19,678 bases of DNA from an uncultured Curtobacterium sp. (GCA_913774725.1 CAJYIG010000295.1:1-19678); one strand, 5' to 3'; positions 1-6,721 are shown, counted from the stretch's first letter. The notes: a model not told the origin generated them from the sequence alone. Numbers and translations: made by a program.

Positions 1-213
1 CCACCGAAGGCGCGCGTGCGGAGGTCGTCCTGCACCTGCGCACGGATGGCGGCGACGTCGGTGGCCTCGGCCGCTCCGGCAGGAGGGCGCGCGCGAGGAG
101 CAGCGGCGACTCGCGGCCGGAGCGGCCGGAGCGGCCGGAGCGGCCGAGGCCACCGACGTCGCCGCCATCCGTGCGCAGGTGCAGGACGACCTCCGCACGC
201 GCGCCTTCGGTGG
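1..213. repeat. 80-bp perfect inverted repeat (fold-back) at the window edge
   Basis: Bases 1-80 are the exact reverse complement of bases 134-213, around a 53-base spacer (81-133). The right arm belongs to the carboxylic acid reductase gene, whose reading frame continues to the right with family-like sequence. The left arm reads as arginine- and proline-rich nonsense in that frame. Family-like sequence (Q-E-G-A-R-E-E-Q-R-R-L, matching the helix before the A5 region of these enzymes) starts at the spacer boundary. Zero mismatches over 80 bp, including third codon positions, suggests a very recent event or a chimeric read or assembly fold-back at a contig end; the latter is my preferred inference. 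Confidence 0.95.
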
Positions 214-2611
214 ACGCATCGCACAGGCCGTCTGCGCCAGCGCGCCGCTCACCCCCGAGCTCCGGACCTACCTCGAGGAGTGCCTCGGCATCCCGCTGCA
301 CGACCTGTACGGCTCGACCGAGGCGGGCAGCATCCTGCGCGACGGCGTGGTGCAGCAGCCGCCGGTCATCGAGCACAAGCTCGTCGACGTCCCCGAGCTC
401 GGCTACCGCACCACCGACCGACCGCACCCGCGCGGCGAGCTGCTCGTGAAGAGCACCGCCGTGATCCCCGGGTACTTCCGCCGCCCGGACGTCACCGCCG
501 CGGTGTTCGACGAGGACGGGTTCTACCGCACCGGCGACGTGATGGCGCAGACCGGTCCGGACACGTACGAGTACCTGGACCGCCGGAACAACGTCATCAA
601 GCTCTCGCAGGGCGAGTTCGTCGCGGTGTCGGCCCTCGAGGCGACCTACGGCGGGACACCGGAGGTCCGGCAGATCGCCCTGCACGGGGACAGCCGGCAC
701 GCGTTCCTCGTCGCCGTCGTCGTCCCCACCGACCCCCGGGCCACGGAGGGCGACCTGCTCGCCGCCCTGCAGCGCACCGCCCGGGCGCAGGGGCTCGCAC
801 CGTACGAGGTACCCCGCGCCCTCGTCGTCGAACCGGACCCCTTCACGGTCGACAACGGCATGCTCTCCGACGCCCGGAAGCTCCTCCGTCCCCGGGTCAC
901 CGCCCGGTACGGGGACCGGTTCGCCGCGCTGTACGACGCGGTCGCCGAGCAGCAGAGCGGCACCCTCGTCGCGACGCTCCGCGAGCACGTCGGCGACGAG
1001 CCGACCGTCGACACCGTCGTCCGTGCCGCTCGCGACCTGCTCGGCGCCGAGGTCAGCACGGAGTCCGCGTCGGCCGCCCGGTTCTCGGACCTCGGCGGTG
1101 ACTCGCTGTCGGCGCTGACGTTCTCCGGGGTCCTCGAGGACGTGTTCGAGACCGAGGTACCCGTCGGCGTGATCACCGACCCGACGAACGACCTCGCCGC
1201 GGTGGCCGCGTACGTCGAGCGCTCGGCCGCCGACGACCGCCCGACGGTCGCCCGCGTGCACGGCGCCGACCCGACGGTGCTGCGGGCGTCCGACCTGCGG
1301 GTGGACCGCCTGCTCGGCGAGGTCCCCACCCCGGTCGCACGCGCACCCCGTGACCCGTCCGCGCCGCCCCGCACCGTCCTGCTCACCGGCGCGAACGGCT
1401 ACCTCGGTCGCTTCACCGCGATGGACTGGCTCGAACGGCTCGCACCGGTCGGCGGCACGCTGGTGTGCGTCGTGCGCGGCTCGGACGACGCCGCTGCCCG
1501 TCGTCGACTGGACGCCGCGTTCGCGGCCGATCCCGCGTTCGCCGACCGGTTCGCCGAGCTCTCGGGGTCGCTCGAGGTGCTCGCCGGTGACGTCAGCGAG
1601 CACCTGCTCGGCCTCGAGGAGCCGCGGTGGGAGGACCTCGCCGCCCGGGTGGACCTGGTCGCGCACGCCGCCGCCCTGGTGAACCACGTCCTGCCGTACC
1701 CCGCGCTGTTCGGCCCGAACGTCGTCGGCACCGCCGAGGTCGTCCGTCTCGCGATCGCCGCCGGCAGCGTCCCCGTCACCTTCGTGTCGAGCGTCGCGGT
1801 CGCCGGCGGTGCCCGGCCGAGTGCGACCGAGGACGTCGCCCCCGACGCCCCCGCCGCACTCGACGAGCGGGCGGACATCCGGACGACGATCCCGGAGTGG
1901 ACGATCGCCGACGAGTACGCGAACGGCTACGGCGCGAGCAAGTGGGCCAGCGAGGTGCTGCTCCGAGAGGCGCACGACGAGCACGGGGTCCCGGTCGCGG
2001 TGTTCCGCTCCGACATGGTTCTGGCGCACCCGCGCTGGCGCGGCCAGGTGAACCTGCCCGACGTGTTCACCCGCCTGGTCTGGAGCGTGCTCGCGACCGG
2101 CCTCGCGCCCGCGACCTTCGTGCAGCGGACCGCGGACGGCCGGGTGCAGCGCTCGCACTACGACGGCCTGCCCGCCGACTTCACGGCGGCGGCGATCGAC
2201 GCGATCGGCGCATCGGTGGTCGAGGGCCACCGGACGTTCAATGTCGTCAACCCGCACGACGACGGTGTCTCGCTCGACACCTTCGTCGACTGGCTGGTCG
2301 AGGACGGGCACGCGATCGAGCGCGTCGAGGACCACGCCGAGTGGGTCGACCGGTTCCGGTCGGCGCTCGAGGCGCTGCCGGACGAGGACCGCGCGCGATC
2401 CGTGCTCCCGCTGCTGCACGCGTTCGCGGTGCCGGAGGCCCCGCACGCGGGGTCCGCGATCCCGGCCGACGCGTTCGCGGCGGCCGTGCGGGCGGTGCGT
2501 CCGCTCGGGGCACCGGCGATCCCGTCGCTCGACCACGCGCTCATCACGAAGGTGGCGGACGACCTGACGTTCCTCGGTCTGCTCCGGCCGACCGCGACGC
2601 CCGCGCGCTGA
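80..2611 (+). CDS. car: Carboxylic acid reductase, 5'-truncated by the window edge
   Basis: This enzyme uses ATP and NADPH to reduce carboxylic acids to aldehydes in the cytoplasm. It is a fused adenylation, carrier and reductase protein of usually about 1,170 residues. About 843 residues are present; the first ~330 and the true start lie outside. Numbering from base 80, the C-terminal adenylation region has the LYGSTEAG core motif, FYRTGDV, the IKLSQGEFV hinge and the NGMLSDARKLLRP segment with its conserved lysine. The carrier domain has DLGGDSL, with the phosphopantetheine serine at residue 342 (bases 1103-1105). The reductase domain begins at LLTGANGYLGRF (NADPH-binding Rossmann loop, glycine 437) and has the catalytic Y617-xxx-K621 pair in GYGASK. 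The carrier needs a phosphopantetheinyl transferase, not seen here. The frame is open through bases 2-79, but that stretch is the fold-back and is excluded. Physiological substrate unknown. Confidence 0.93.
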   Translation, partial: QEGAREEQRRLAAGAAGAAGAAEATDVAAIRAQVQDDLRTRAFGGRIAQAVCASAPLTPELRTYLEECLGIPLHDLYGSTEAGSILRDGVVQQPPVIEHKLVDVPELGYRTTDRPHPRGELLVKSTAVIPGYFRRPDVTAAVFDEDGFYRTGDVMAQTGPDTYEYLDRRNNVIKLSQGEFVAVSALEATYGGTPEVRQIALHGDSRHAFLVAVVVPTDPRATEGDLLAALQRTARAQGLAPYEVPRALVVEPDPFTVDNGMLSDARKLLRPRVTARYGDRFAALYDAVAEQQSGTLVATLREHVGDEPTVDTVVRAARDLLGAEVSTESASAARFSDLGGDSLSALTFSGVLEDVFETEVPVGVITDPTNDLAAVAAYVERSAADDRPTVARVHGADPTVLRASDLRVDRLLGEVPTPVARAPRDPSAPPRTVLLTGANGYLGRFTAMDWLERLAPVGGTLVCVVRGSDDAAARRRLDAAFAADPAFADRFAELSGSLEVLAGDVSEHLLGLEEPRWEDLAARVDLVAHAAALVNHVLPYPALFGPNVVGTAEVVRLAIAAGSVPVTFVSSVAVAGGARPSATEDVAPDAPAALDERADIRTTIPEWTIADEYANGYGASKWASEVLLREAHDEHGVPVAVFRSDMVLAHPRWRGQVNLPDVFTRLVWSVLATGLAPATFVQRTADGRVQRSHYDGLPADFTAAAIDAIGASVVEGHRTFNVVNPHDDGVSLDTFVDWLVEDGHAIERVEDHAEWVDRFRSALEALPDEDRARSVLPLLHAFAVPEAPHAGSAIPADAFAAAVRAVRPLGAPAIPSLDHALITKVADDLTFLGLLRPTATPAR
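113..148 (+). repeat. Codon-aligned 9-bp tandem repeat in the reductase gene
   Basis: There are four units of GCGGCCGGA, the last being GCGGCCGAG. They encode Ala-Ala-Gly three times and then Ala-Ala-Glu in a surface-helix insertion of the adenylation domain. The third unit (131-139) contains the inner end of the fold-back arm (134), so the repeat may have helped strand switching. Confidence 0.85.
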
Positions 2612-2615
2612 CCAC

Positions 2616-2659
2616 CGGACGGGAGGCGCGGGGCCGGCCGGCACCGCGCCTCCCGTCCG
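2616..2659 (+). terminator. Strong hairpin after the carboxylic acid reductase
   Basis: A perfect 16-bp stem (2616-2631 with 2644-2659) encloses a 12-base loop, beginning 5 bases after the stop codon. There is no T-run, as is usual for GC-rich actinobacteria. The 15-base core GGACGGGAGGCGCGG recurs at 17134-17148, and 14 bases of it recur in the terminator at 16074-16113. Confidence 0.75.
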
Positions 2660-2741
2660 TCACCCGGTCACGCCGAGCGCCGCTGCCGGACCGGTCCCGA
2701 CGGGCACCGGCAGGGCCTGTCTGCGCACGGTGACCTGCTGG

Positions 2742-2747
2742 CAGGAT
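2742..2747 (+). promoter_or_regulatory. Putative -10 box CAGGAT of the aldo/keto reductase
   Basis: CAGGAT ends 7 bases before the GTG start, and there is no Shine-Dalgarno site at the usual distance. This fits a leaderless transcript starting at or next to the GTG. No convincing -35 box is visible. Confidence 0.5.
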
Positions 2748-2754
2748 CGAGCGC

Positions 2755-3693
2755 GTGAAGACACTGGAGTTGCCACAGACCGACCTCACCGCGTCCGACG
2801 TCGTCGTCGGCCTCATGCGGATCAACGAGATGAGCGACGAGGACATCCGCGAGCTGTACACGGCCTCGCGCGACGCGGGCGTCACGATGTTCGACCACGC
2901 TGCCGTGTACGGCGTCTGGCACGGGTGCGAGCAGCGCTTCGGCTCGGCCGTCACCCTGTCGTCGTCCGAGCGCGACGCGATCCAGCTGCAGACCAAGGTC
3001 GGCATCCGCCCGACGCCGAATGGGGCGTACTTCGACTTCTCGTACGAGCACATCATCGAGTCCGTGCACGAGTCGCTGGAGGCACTGCAGACCGACTACG
3101 TCGACGTGCTGCTCCTGCACCGTCCCGATGCGCTCGTCGAGCCGGACGAGGTCGCCCGCGCCTTCGACGAGCTGCACGCCGCCGGCAAGGTGCACCACTT
3201 CGGGGTGTCGAACCACACCCCGGGTCAGGTCGAACTGCTCAAGAAGTCCGTGCGGCAGCCGCTCGCGTTCAACCAGGTGCAGCTGAGCATCACGCACGCC
3301 AACGTCATCACCCAGGGACTGACGGCGAACATGGCCGGACTCGACCAGTCGATCGACCGCGACAACGACATCCTCAACCACGCGCGCCTGCACGACGTGA
3401 CGCTGCAGGCGTGGTCGCCGTTCCAGAAGGGCTTCTTCGACGGCGTCTTCCTCGGCGACCGCGAGCAGTACGCCGAGCTGAACGACGTGCTCGAGGAGCT
3501 GGCGTCGGCGCACGGGGTGACCCCGACCGGCATCGCGGTGGCGTGGATCACGCGGCACCCGGCGCACTTCCAGGTCGTCCTCGGCACGACGAACCCGCAG
3601 CGCGTGCGGGACTCGGCCGCGGGTTCCGACGTCGAGCTGTCCCGCGAGGAGTGGTACCGCGTCCTGACGGCGGCGGGGCACACCGTCCCCTGA
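2755..3693 (+). CDS. Aldo/keto reductase (YdhF-like)
   Basis: A 312-residue cytoplasmic NAD(P)H-dependent oxidoreductase of the aldo/keto reductase (TIM-barrel) superfamily, which interconverts carbonyls and alcohols. The catalytic tetrad is readable: D47 in MFDHA, Y52 in AVYG, K81 in QTKVG and H122 in LLLHRPD. The C-terminal region has the usual cofactor-binding end of the barrel, with LGTTNPQRV. The length is normal. The GTG start is chosen because the family N-terminus begins there and a -10-like CAGGAT lies 7 bases upstream. It follows the carboxylic acid reductase in the same direction by 143 bases, but a strong hairpin separates them and it has its own promoter-like sequence, so co-transcription is doubtful. 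Its substrate cannot be told from sequence; reducing aldehydes made by the neighbouring enzyme is possible but unproven. Confidence 0.9.
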   Translation: MKTLELPQTDLTASDVVVGLMRINEMSDEDIRELYTASRDAGVTMFDHAAVYGVWHGCEQRFGSAVTLSSSERDAIQLQTKVGIRPTPNGAYFDFSYEHIIESVHESLEALQTDYVDVLLLHRPDALVEPDEVARAFDELHAAGKVHHFGVSNHTPGQVELLKKSVRQPLAFNQVQLSITHANVITQGLTANMAGLDQSIDRDNDILNHARLHDVTLQAWSPFQKGFFDGVFLGDREQYAELNDVLEELASAHGVTPTGIAVAWITRHPAHFQVVLGTTNPQRVRDSAAGSDVELSREEWYRVLTAAGHTVP

Positions 3694-3702
3694 CCGGGGT
3701 TC

Positions 3703-3735
3703 CGGTCCCGCCCCTGACATGTCAGAATGGGACCG
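3703..3735 (+). terminator. Hairpin after the aldo/keto reductase
   Basis: An outer 7-bp stem, CGGTCCC (3703-3709) with GGGACCG (3729-3735), encloses the palindrome at 3714-3725. The structure starts 9 bases after the stop codon, in the gap between two convergent genes. No T-run follows. It could act as a terminator or a protein-binding site. Confidence 0.4.
3714..3725. other. Perfect 12-bp palindrome CTGACATGTCAG
   Basis: This is an exact dyad in a convergent intergenic region. It looks like a two-fold operator (GntR- or TetR-type regulators bind dyads of this kind), but no divergent promoter or regulator gene lies next to it, and it may simply be the tip of the terminator hairpin. Confidence 0.5.
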
Positions 3736-3763
3736 ACGCCTCATCGCGGTGGGAGCGGAAGTG

Positions 3764-3802
3764 GTCCCCGGGAGATCCTGCGGTATAGCGGGGCCCGGGG
3801 AC
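3764..3802 (-). terminator. Hairpin after the DUF3800 gene
   Basis: A 9-bp stem, GTCCCCGGG (3764-3772) with CCCGGGGAC (3794-3802), has a 21-base loop. It starts 7 bases beyond the minus-strand stop codon. The long loop and lack of a T-run keep confidence low. Confidence 0.35.
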
Positions 3803-3809
3803 TCGCGCG

Positions 3810-4373
3810 TCACCGGGGGTTCTCGACGACCTCGATCTTCGGGCGAAGGACATCGAGGTACGTCGACTCTCCCTGGCGGTCCCGACCGATGACACCGCAG
3901 AGCGTGTCCGCTACCCACAGCAGCGGCTCGACCGCACCAGGCTTGTGATCGATCCGGACGCCGGACAGCGCTCGGCGCGCTCGGAGTGCGTCGACGTGTG
4001 CCCGGTCGTGCCGGTCGGCAGGCCCGCGGGACTCGAGCACAGCCGTGTGCACGCCGCGAGCGGGGAGCTCGACGAGCAAGCGCTCGAGGGTCAGCCGGCG
4101 ACGACGTTCGCTCCGGGTCGTCGACTCGTGCAGACCGACGACGACGAGTCCGTTCCAGTCGTGGCGCGACAACTCGTCCGTCACCGAGACCCGGTGCCGA
4201 CGATCGCTCTCCGTCCAGTGCAGTTTCGATGCACCGGCCGGCTTGGCCCTCTGGACCGCCGCGCGGAGCGCGTCTTCGGCTCGATCCGGCACGATGACCG
4301 CTCCGAGGATGTACACCCCAGGGTCACGTCGATCGCCCGGCTCGGACTCGTCGACGTAGGCGGTGGGCGTCAC
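3810..4373 (-). CDS. DUF3800 family protein
   Basis: 187 residues. The start T-A-Y-V-D-E-S (D8, E9), the early hydrophobic strand YILGAVIVP, the central VVVGLHE strand, and the closing LLWVADTLCGV with D156 preceded by IDHKPG (D142) are the layout of DUF3800 proteins. These are thought to have an RNase H-like fold with acidic active-site residues, so a metal-dependent nuclease is an inference and not an established function. The GTG start is chosen because a very good -10 sequence, TAACAT, ends 6 bases upstream and the family N-terminus begins at once. The gene is solitary and converges on the aldo/keto reductase. One sampled 60-base line is 67% GC against 73% in a line of the reductase gene, a slight and inconclusive hint of different origin. 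No partner gene or toxin-antitoxin arrangement is seen. Confidence 0.75.
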   Translation of the reverse strand: MTPTAYVDESEPGDRRDPGVYILGAVIVPDRAEDALRAAVQRAKPAGASKLHWTESDRRHRVSVTDELSRHDWNGLVVVGLHESTTRSERRRRLTLERLLVELPARGVHTAVLESRGPADRHDRAHVDALRARRALSGVRIDHKPGAVEPLLWVADTLCGVIGRDRQGESTYLDVLRPKIEVVENPR

Positions 4374-4379
4374 CCTGGA

Positions 4380-4385
4380 ATGTTA
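4380..4385 (-). promoter_or_regulatory. Putative -10 box TAACAT of the DUF3800 gene
   Basis: On the minus strand TAACAT lies 6 bases before the GTG start. It is among the best matches to TATAAT in the window, and there is no Shine-Dalgarno site, so a leaderless transcript is likely. Confidence 0.6.
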
Positions 4386-4435
4386 CCGTCCACATCCCAG
4401 TACGGAAACAAGGGTAGCGGGTGCACAGCGGGGGG

Positions 4436-4639
4436 TCAGCCGTCGGTGGTCGGGGCGCTCGGCACGCGGACGTCGGCGGGCGACACCCGGGTCGGGTCGG
4501 CGGACGCACCCCCGACCACGTCGAACGAGATGCCGAGCTCGGCGGCCGTCTCCTCGTCGAGCTCGAGCCCGTCCTCGCTGGCCTGGTCCTCTGGGATGGC
4601 GCGACCCTGCGACGGGTCCCACGCGTTCGCGAACGACAT
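4436..4639 (-). CDS. Small hypothetical protein (67 aa)
   Basis: Not recognised. The product is soluble and acidic, with a tryptophan near the start (ANAWDP), a predicted acidic helix E-L-D-E-E-T-A-A-E-L-G around residues 26-36, and a proline/serine/threonine-rich end. There is no signal peptide or membrane segment. The ATG at 4639 is preferred because CATGCT ends 7 bases before it, as for other leaderless genes here. An upstream ATG at 4651 would add MLVR and has a GAGGG 4 bases before it, so it remains possible. The gene follows another small acidic gene in the same direction with a gap of roughly 50 bases, so the two may be co-expressed. Amino acid use is unlike that of out-of-frame shadows, which here are arginine-rich. 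Confidence 0.6.
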   Translation of the reverse strand: MSFANAWDPSQGRAIPEDQASEDGLELDEETAAELGISFDVVGGASADPTRVSPADVRVPSAPTTDG

Positions 4640-4696
4640 GCGCACGAGCATGCCGCCCTCGGCTGGCAGCGAGGTGTCAGGTGTCGACGGTGTTCG

Positions 4697-4942
4697 TCAG
4701 AGGTCGTCGGCGTGCAGGCGGTCACCCGCCTGCGGCCGGCGGAAGACCGGACCACCGCCGGCCTCGTCCTCGTCCTCGTGCGAGACCGGCGAGGTGCTCG
4801 GGTCGACCGAGTCAGGGCCGACGTCGGCGCCGCGGTCCTCCTCGACCTCGCGTTCGGTCTCGGTCTGGTCGTCGTGCGGGACGCCGTCGACGGGGAGGTC
4901 GGCGCCGGGCTGCTGCGGATCGAACGGTGTGCTCATCGACAT
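4697..4942 (-). CDS. Small acidic hypothetical protein (81 aa)
   Basis: Not recognised. It is very rich in Asp, Glu and Pro with almost no hydrophobic core, so it is probably intrinsically disordered and cytoplasmic. It starts MSMSTPFDPQQPGAD and ends in a more basic, arginine-containing tail (FRRPQAGDRLHADDL). CACGCT lies 6 bases before the ATG at 4942 and may be a weak -10 for a leaderless mRNA. A second ATG at 4936 is possible. It follows the protein kinase gene in the same direction, but a hairpin lies between them. Any link with the kinase, for example as a substrate, is speculation. Confidence 0.6.
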   Translation of the reverse strand: MSMSTPFDPQQPGADLPVDGVPHDDQTETEREVEEDRGADVGPDSVDPSTSPVSHEDEDEAGGGPVFRRPQAGDRLHADDL

Positions 4943-4966
4943 GCGTCGAGCGTGCTCTCCGCCGGT

Positions 4967-4992
4967 GGACGACAGGTGGACGCTGTCCGTCC
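4967..4992 (-). terminator. Hairpin after the protein kinase gene
   Basis: GGACGACAG (4967-4975) pairs with CTGTCCGTCC (4983-4992), with one bulged base and a 7-base loop. It starts 6 bases beyond the kinase stop codon on the minus strand. No T-run. Confidence 0.4.
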
Positions 4993-4998
4993 GCCGCG

Positions 4999-6708
4999 TC
5001 AGCCGCGCCCGGGCCCCTTCCCGGGGTCACCGGTGAGCGTCCCGACCGTCGTGTCCAGCGTCGTGTCCGTGGCACCGGCACCCTTGCCCTTGCCCTTGCC
5101 GCTGTTGCTCCCGGGCCCGTTGCCGTTGCTGCCCGCTCCGCCCTGGGGTGCCTCGACCGGGTTCGACGCGGGACCGCCCGGCTGCGGCCCGACGCTCGGG
5201 TCGTCGGCGGGCTGGCTGGGCTCCTGCGCGGGCTCGCTCGGTTGCTGGTCCTGGCTGGGTTCCTGCGCCGGTTCGCTCGGCTCCTGCGCGGGCTCGCTCG
5301 GCTGCTGCTCCTGGCTCGGCTGCTGCTCCGGCTCGCTCGTCTGCTCGTCCGTGGAGGTCGACGGCTCGCTCGACCCGGTGGGCGCAGGCGTCGGATCATC
5401 CCGTCCGCCCAGTGCGAAGAGCGCGACGCCGATGCCGGCCAGGACGAGGAGTCCGACGACCACCGCGGCGATGATCCCCGCCCGTCGCCGTTTCGGCTCG
5501 TCCGCGCCCGCACCACCGCGCCCGGGAGCACCCGGCGCACCACCGGCACCACGCGCCGCGGCACCGCCCACCGCAGCACCACCGCCGGCAGCGGCCGCGG
5601 CGCCCGATCCACCGGTACCGCGCTGGGCACCGAGGACCGTCGTCGCGACGTCGTCCTGCGCGCCGGGTCGGTCGTACGCCCGGGTCGGAGCGTCGGCGCC
5701 GGCGGTGGTCGGCATCGCCCTGGTCGCCTGGTCCCCGTCCGCAGCACCGGGCATCGCCCGCGTCGCCTGGTCGCCGTCTGCGGCGTCCGCGCCGCCGGCG
5801 CCGAGTGCGGCACCCGCCAGACCGGCAGCCGCGCCGGCCGCACCACCGGCGGCACGGGTCAGGGTGCCGGGACCGCCGGGCAACAGCTGCGTGGCCGGAG
5901 CAGTGCCGTCCCGTTCGAGTGCGCGGAGGCGTCGGGCCGCCTCGGCCGCGGTGGGCCGCTCGGACGGGTCCTGCGCCGTCATGACGTGCAGGAGCGTCCG
6001 CCAGGCGGTGGGCAGGTGCTGGTCGATCTCCGGACCACGCGTGAGTCTCGCGGTCGCGGACTCCACCGCGGTCCCGGGGAACGGTCGCTCACCGGTCAGG
6101 CACTGCAGCAGGACGAGCCCGAGGGCGTAGACGTCGGCCTGGCCGGTGACCTCGCGACCGAGGACCTGCTCCGGGGAGATGTACGCAGCGGTGCCGATGA
6201 CGGTCCCCGTGCCGGTCACCCGGGCGGCGTCCCGGAGCAGGGCGATGCCGAAGTCGGCGAGCTTGACGTGCTCGCCGTCGCTCTCCAGCAGGACGTTCGC
6301 GGGCTTCACGTCACGGTGCACGATGCCCTGCGCGTGCACGGCGGCGAGCCCCTCGGCGACCTGGGCACCCATGCGGGCGGTCGTCGTGGTGTCGAGCGGA
6401 CCCTCGCGCAGCCGGGTGTCGAGGTCGCTGCCCGGGACGAGCTCCATGACGAGGTACGAGTCGCCGTTGCCGTCGTCGAGCGCGGCGTCGTAGAGCGTGA
6501 CGAGCGAGGGGCTGCGGAGCGCGGCGAGGGTGTGCATCTCCGCCTCGGCCCGGGAGCGTTCCCCGTGGTCGACGGCACCGATCCGGAAGACCTTGACGGC
6601 GACCTCGCGACCGAGTTGCTCGTCGACCGCGCGGTAGACCGAGGCCATGCCGCCGTGTCCGAGCGTGCCGGTGACGCGGTACCTGCCGCCGAAGACCCGT
6701 TCTTCCAT
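4999..6708 (-). CDS. Transmembrane Ser/Thr protein kinase, PknB-type, without PASTA domains
   Basis: 569 residues. The N-terminal Hanks-type kinase domain (about 8-265) has the glycine loop GHGGMASVY, catalytic K39, HRDVKPAN (131-138), DFG (152-154) and SPE (178-180), so it should be active. A juxtamembrane region (about 266-408) is rich in Ala and Gly and contains recurring Thr motifs. A single membrane helix spans about 411-433 after KRRR, which puts the kinase inside the cell. The outside part (434-569) is low-complexity Pro/Gln/Glu/Ser repeat followed by a Gly/Lys tail; no PASTA or other sensor fold is seen. The start is supported by TAGGTT 7 bases upstream, and 10 bases separate it from the PAP2 stop. 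Family members phosphorylate cell-wall, division and FHA-domain proteins; the substrates here are unknown. The outer region probably crosses or contacts the wall. Confidence 0.93.
   Translation of the reverse strand: MEERVFGGRYRVTGTLGHGGMASVYRAVDEQLGREVAVKVFRIGAVDHGERSRAEAEMHTLAALRSPSLVTLYDAALDDGNGDSYLVMELVPGSDLDTRLREGPLDTTTTARMGAQVAEGLAAVHAQGIVHRDVKPANVLLESDGEHVKLADFGIALLRDAARVTGTGTVIGTAAYISPEQVLGREVTGQADVYALGLVLLQCLTGERPFPGTAVESATARLTRGPEIDQHLPTAWRTLLHVMTAQDPSERPTAAEAARRLRALERDGTAPATQLLPGGPGTLTRAAGGAAGAAAGLAGAALGAGGADAADGDQATRAMPGAADGDQATRAMPTTAGADAPTRAYDRPGAQDDVATTVLGAQRGTGGSGAAAAAGGGAAVGGAAARGAGGAPGAPGRGGAGADEPKRRRAGIIAAVVVGLLVLAGIGVALFALGGRDDPTPAPTGSSEPSTSTDEQTSEPEQQPSQEQQPSEPAQEPSEPAQEPSQDQQPSEPAQEPSQPADDPSVGPQPGGPASNPVEAPQGGAGSNGNGPGSNSGKGKGKGAGATDTTLDTTVGTLTGDPGKGPGRG
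5209..5328 (-). repeat. Coding repeat: Pro/Gln/Glu/Ser-rich kinase ectodomain
   Basis: Residues 461-500 of the kinase are built of near-repeats of S-E-P-A-Q-E-P-S and S-Q-E/D-Q-Q-P. The DNA shows matching imperfect repeats, so length variation between strains is likely. Confidence 0.8.
5710..5784 (-). repeat. Duplicated 12-residue kinase motif AADGDQATRAMP
   Basis: Two copies (kinase residues 309-320 and 322-333, period 39 bp) encode the identical peptide but differ in six codons, all synonymously. The copies are therefore not recent, and the peptide itself appears to have been conserved. Confidence 0.85.
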
Positions 6709-6715
6709 GCGGGTG

Positions 6716-6721
6716 AACCTA
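6716..6721 (-). promoter_or_regulatory. Putative -10 box TAGGTT of the kinase, overlapping the PAP2 stop
   Basis: TAGGTT ends 7 bases before the kinase ATG. Its first three bases are the TAG stop codon of the upstream PAP2 gene. It suggests an internal, leaderless kinase promoter in addition to any read-through. Confidence 0.5.

Noticed and set aside
16-1101. Long plus-strand open frame overlapping the start of the window
   Set aside because: It is an arginine/proline-rich shadow in a different frame from the carboxylic acid reductase, and its start lies in the fold-back arm.
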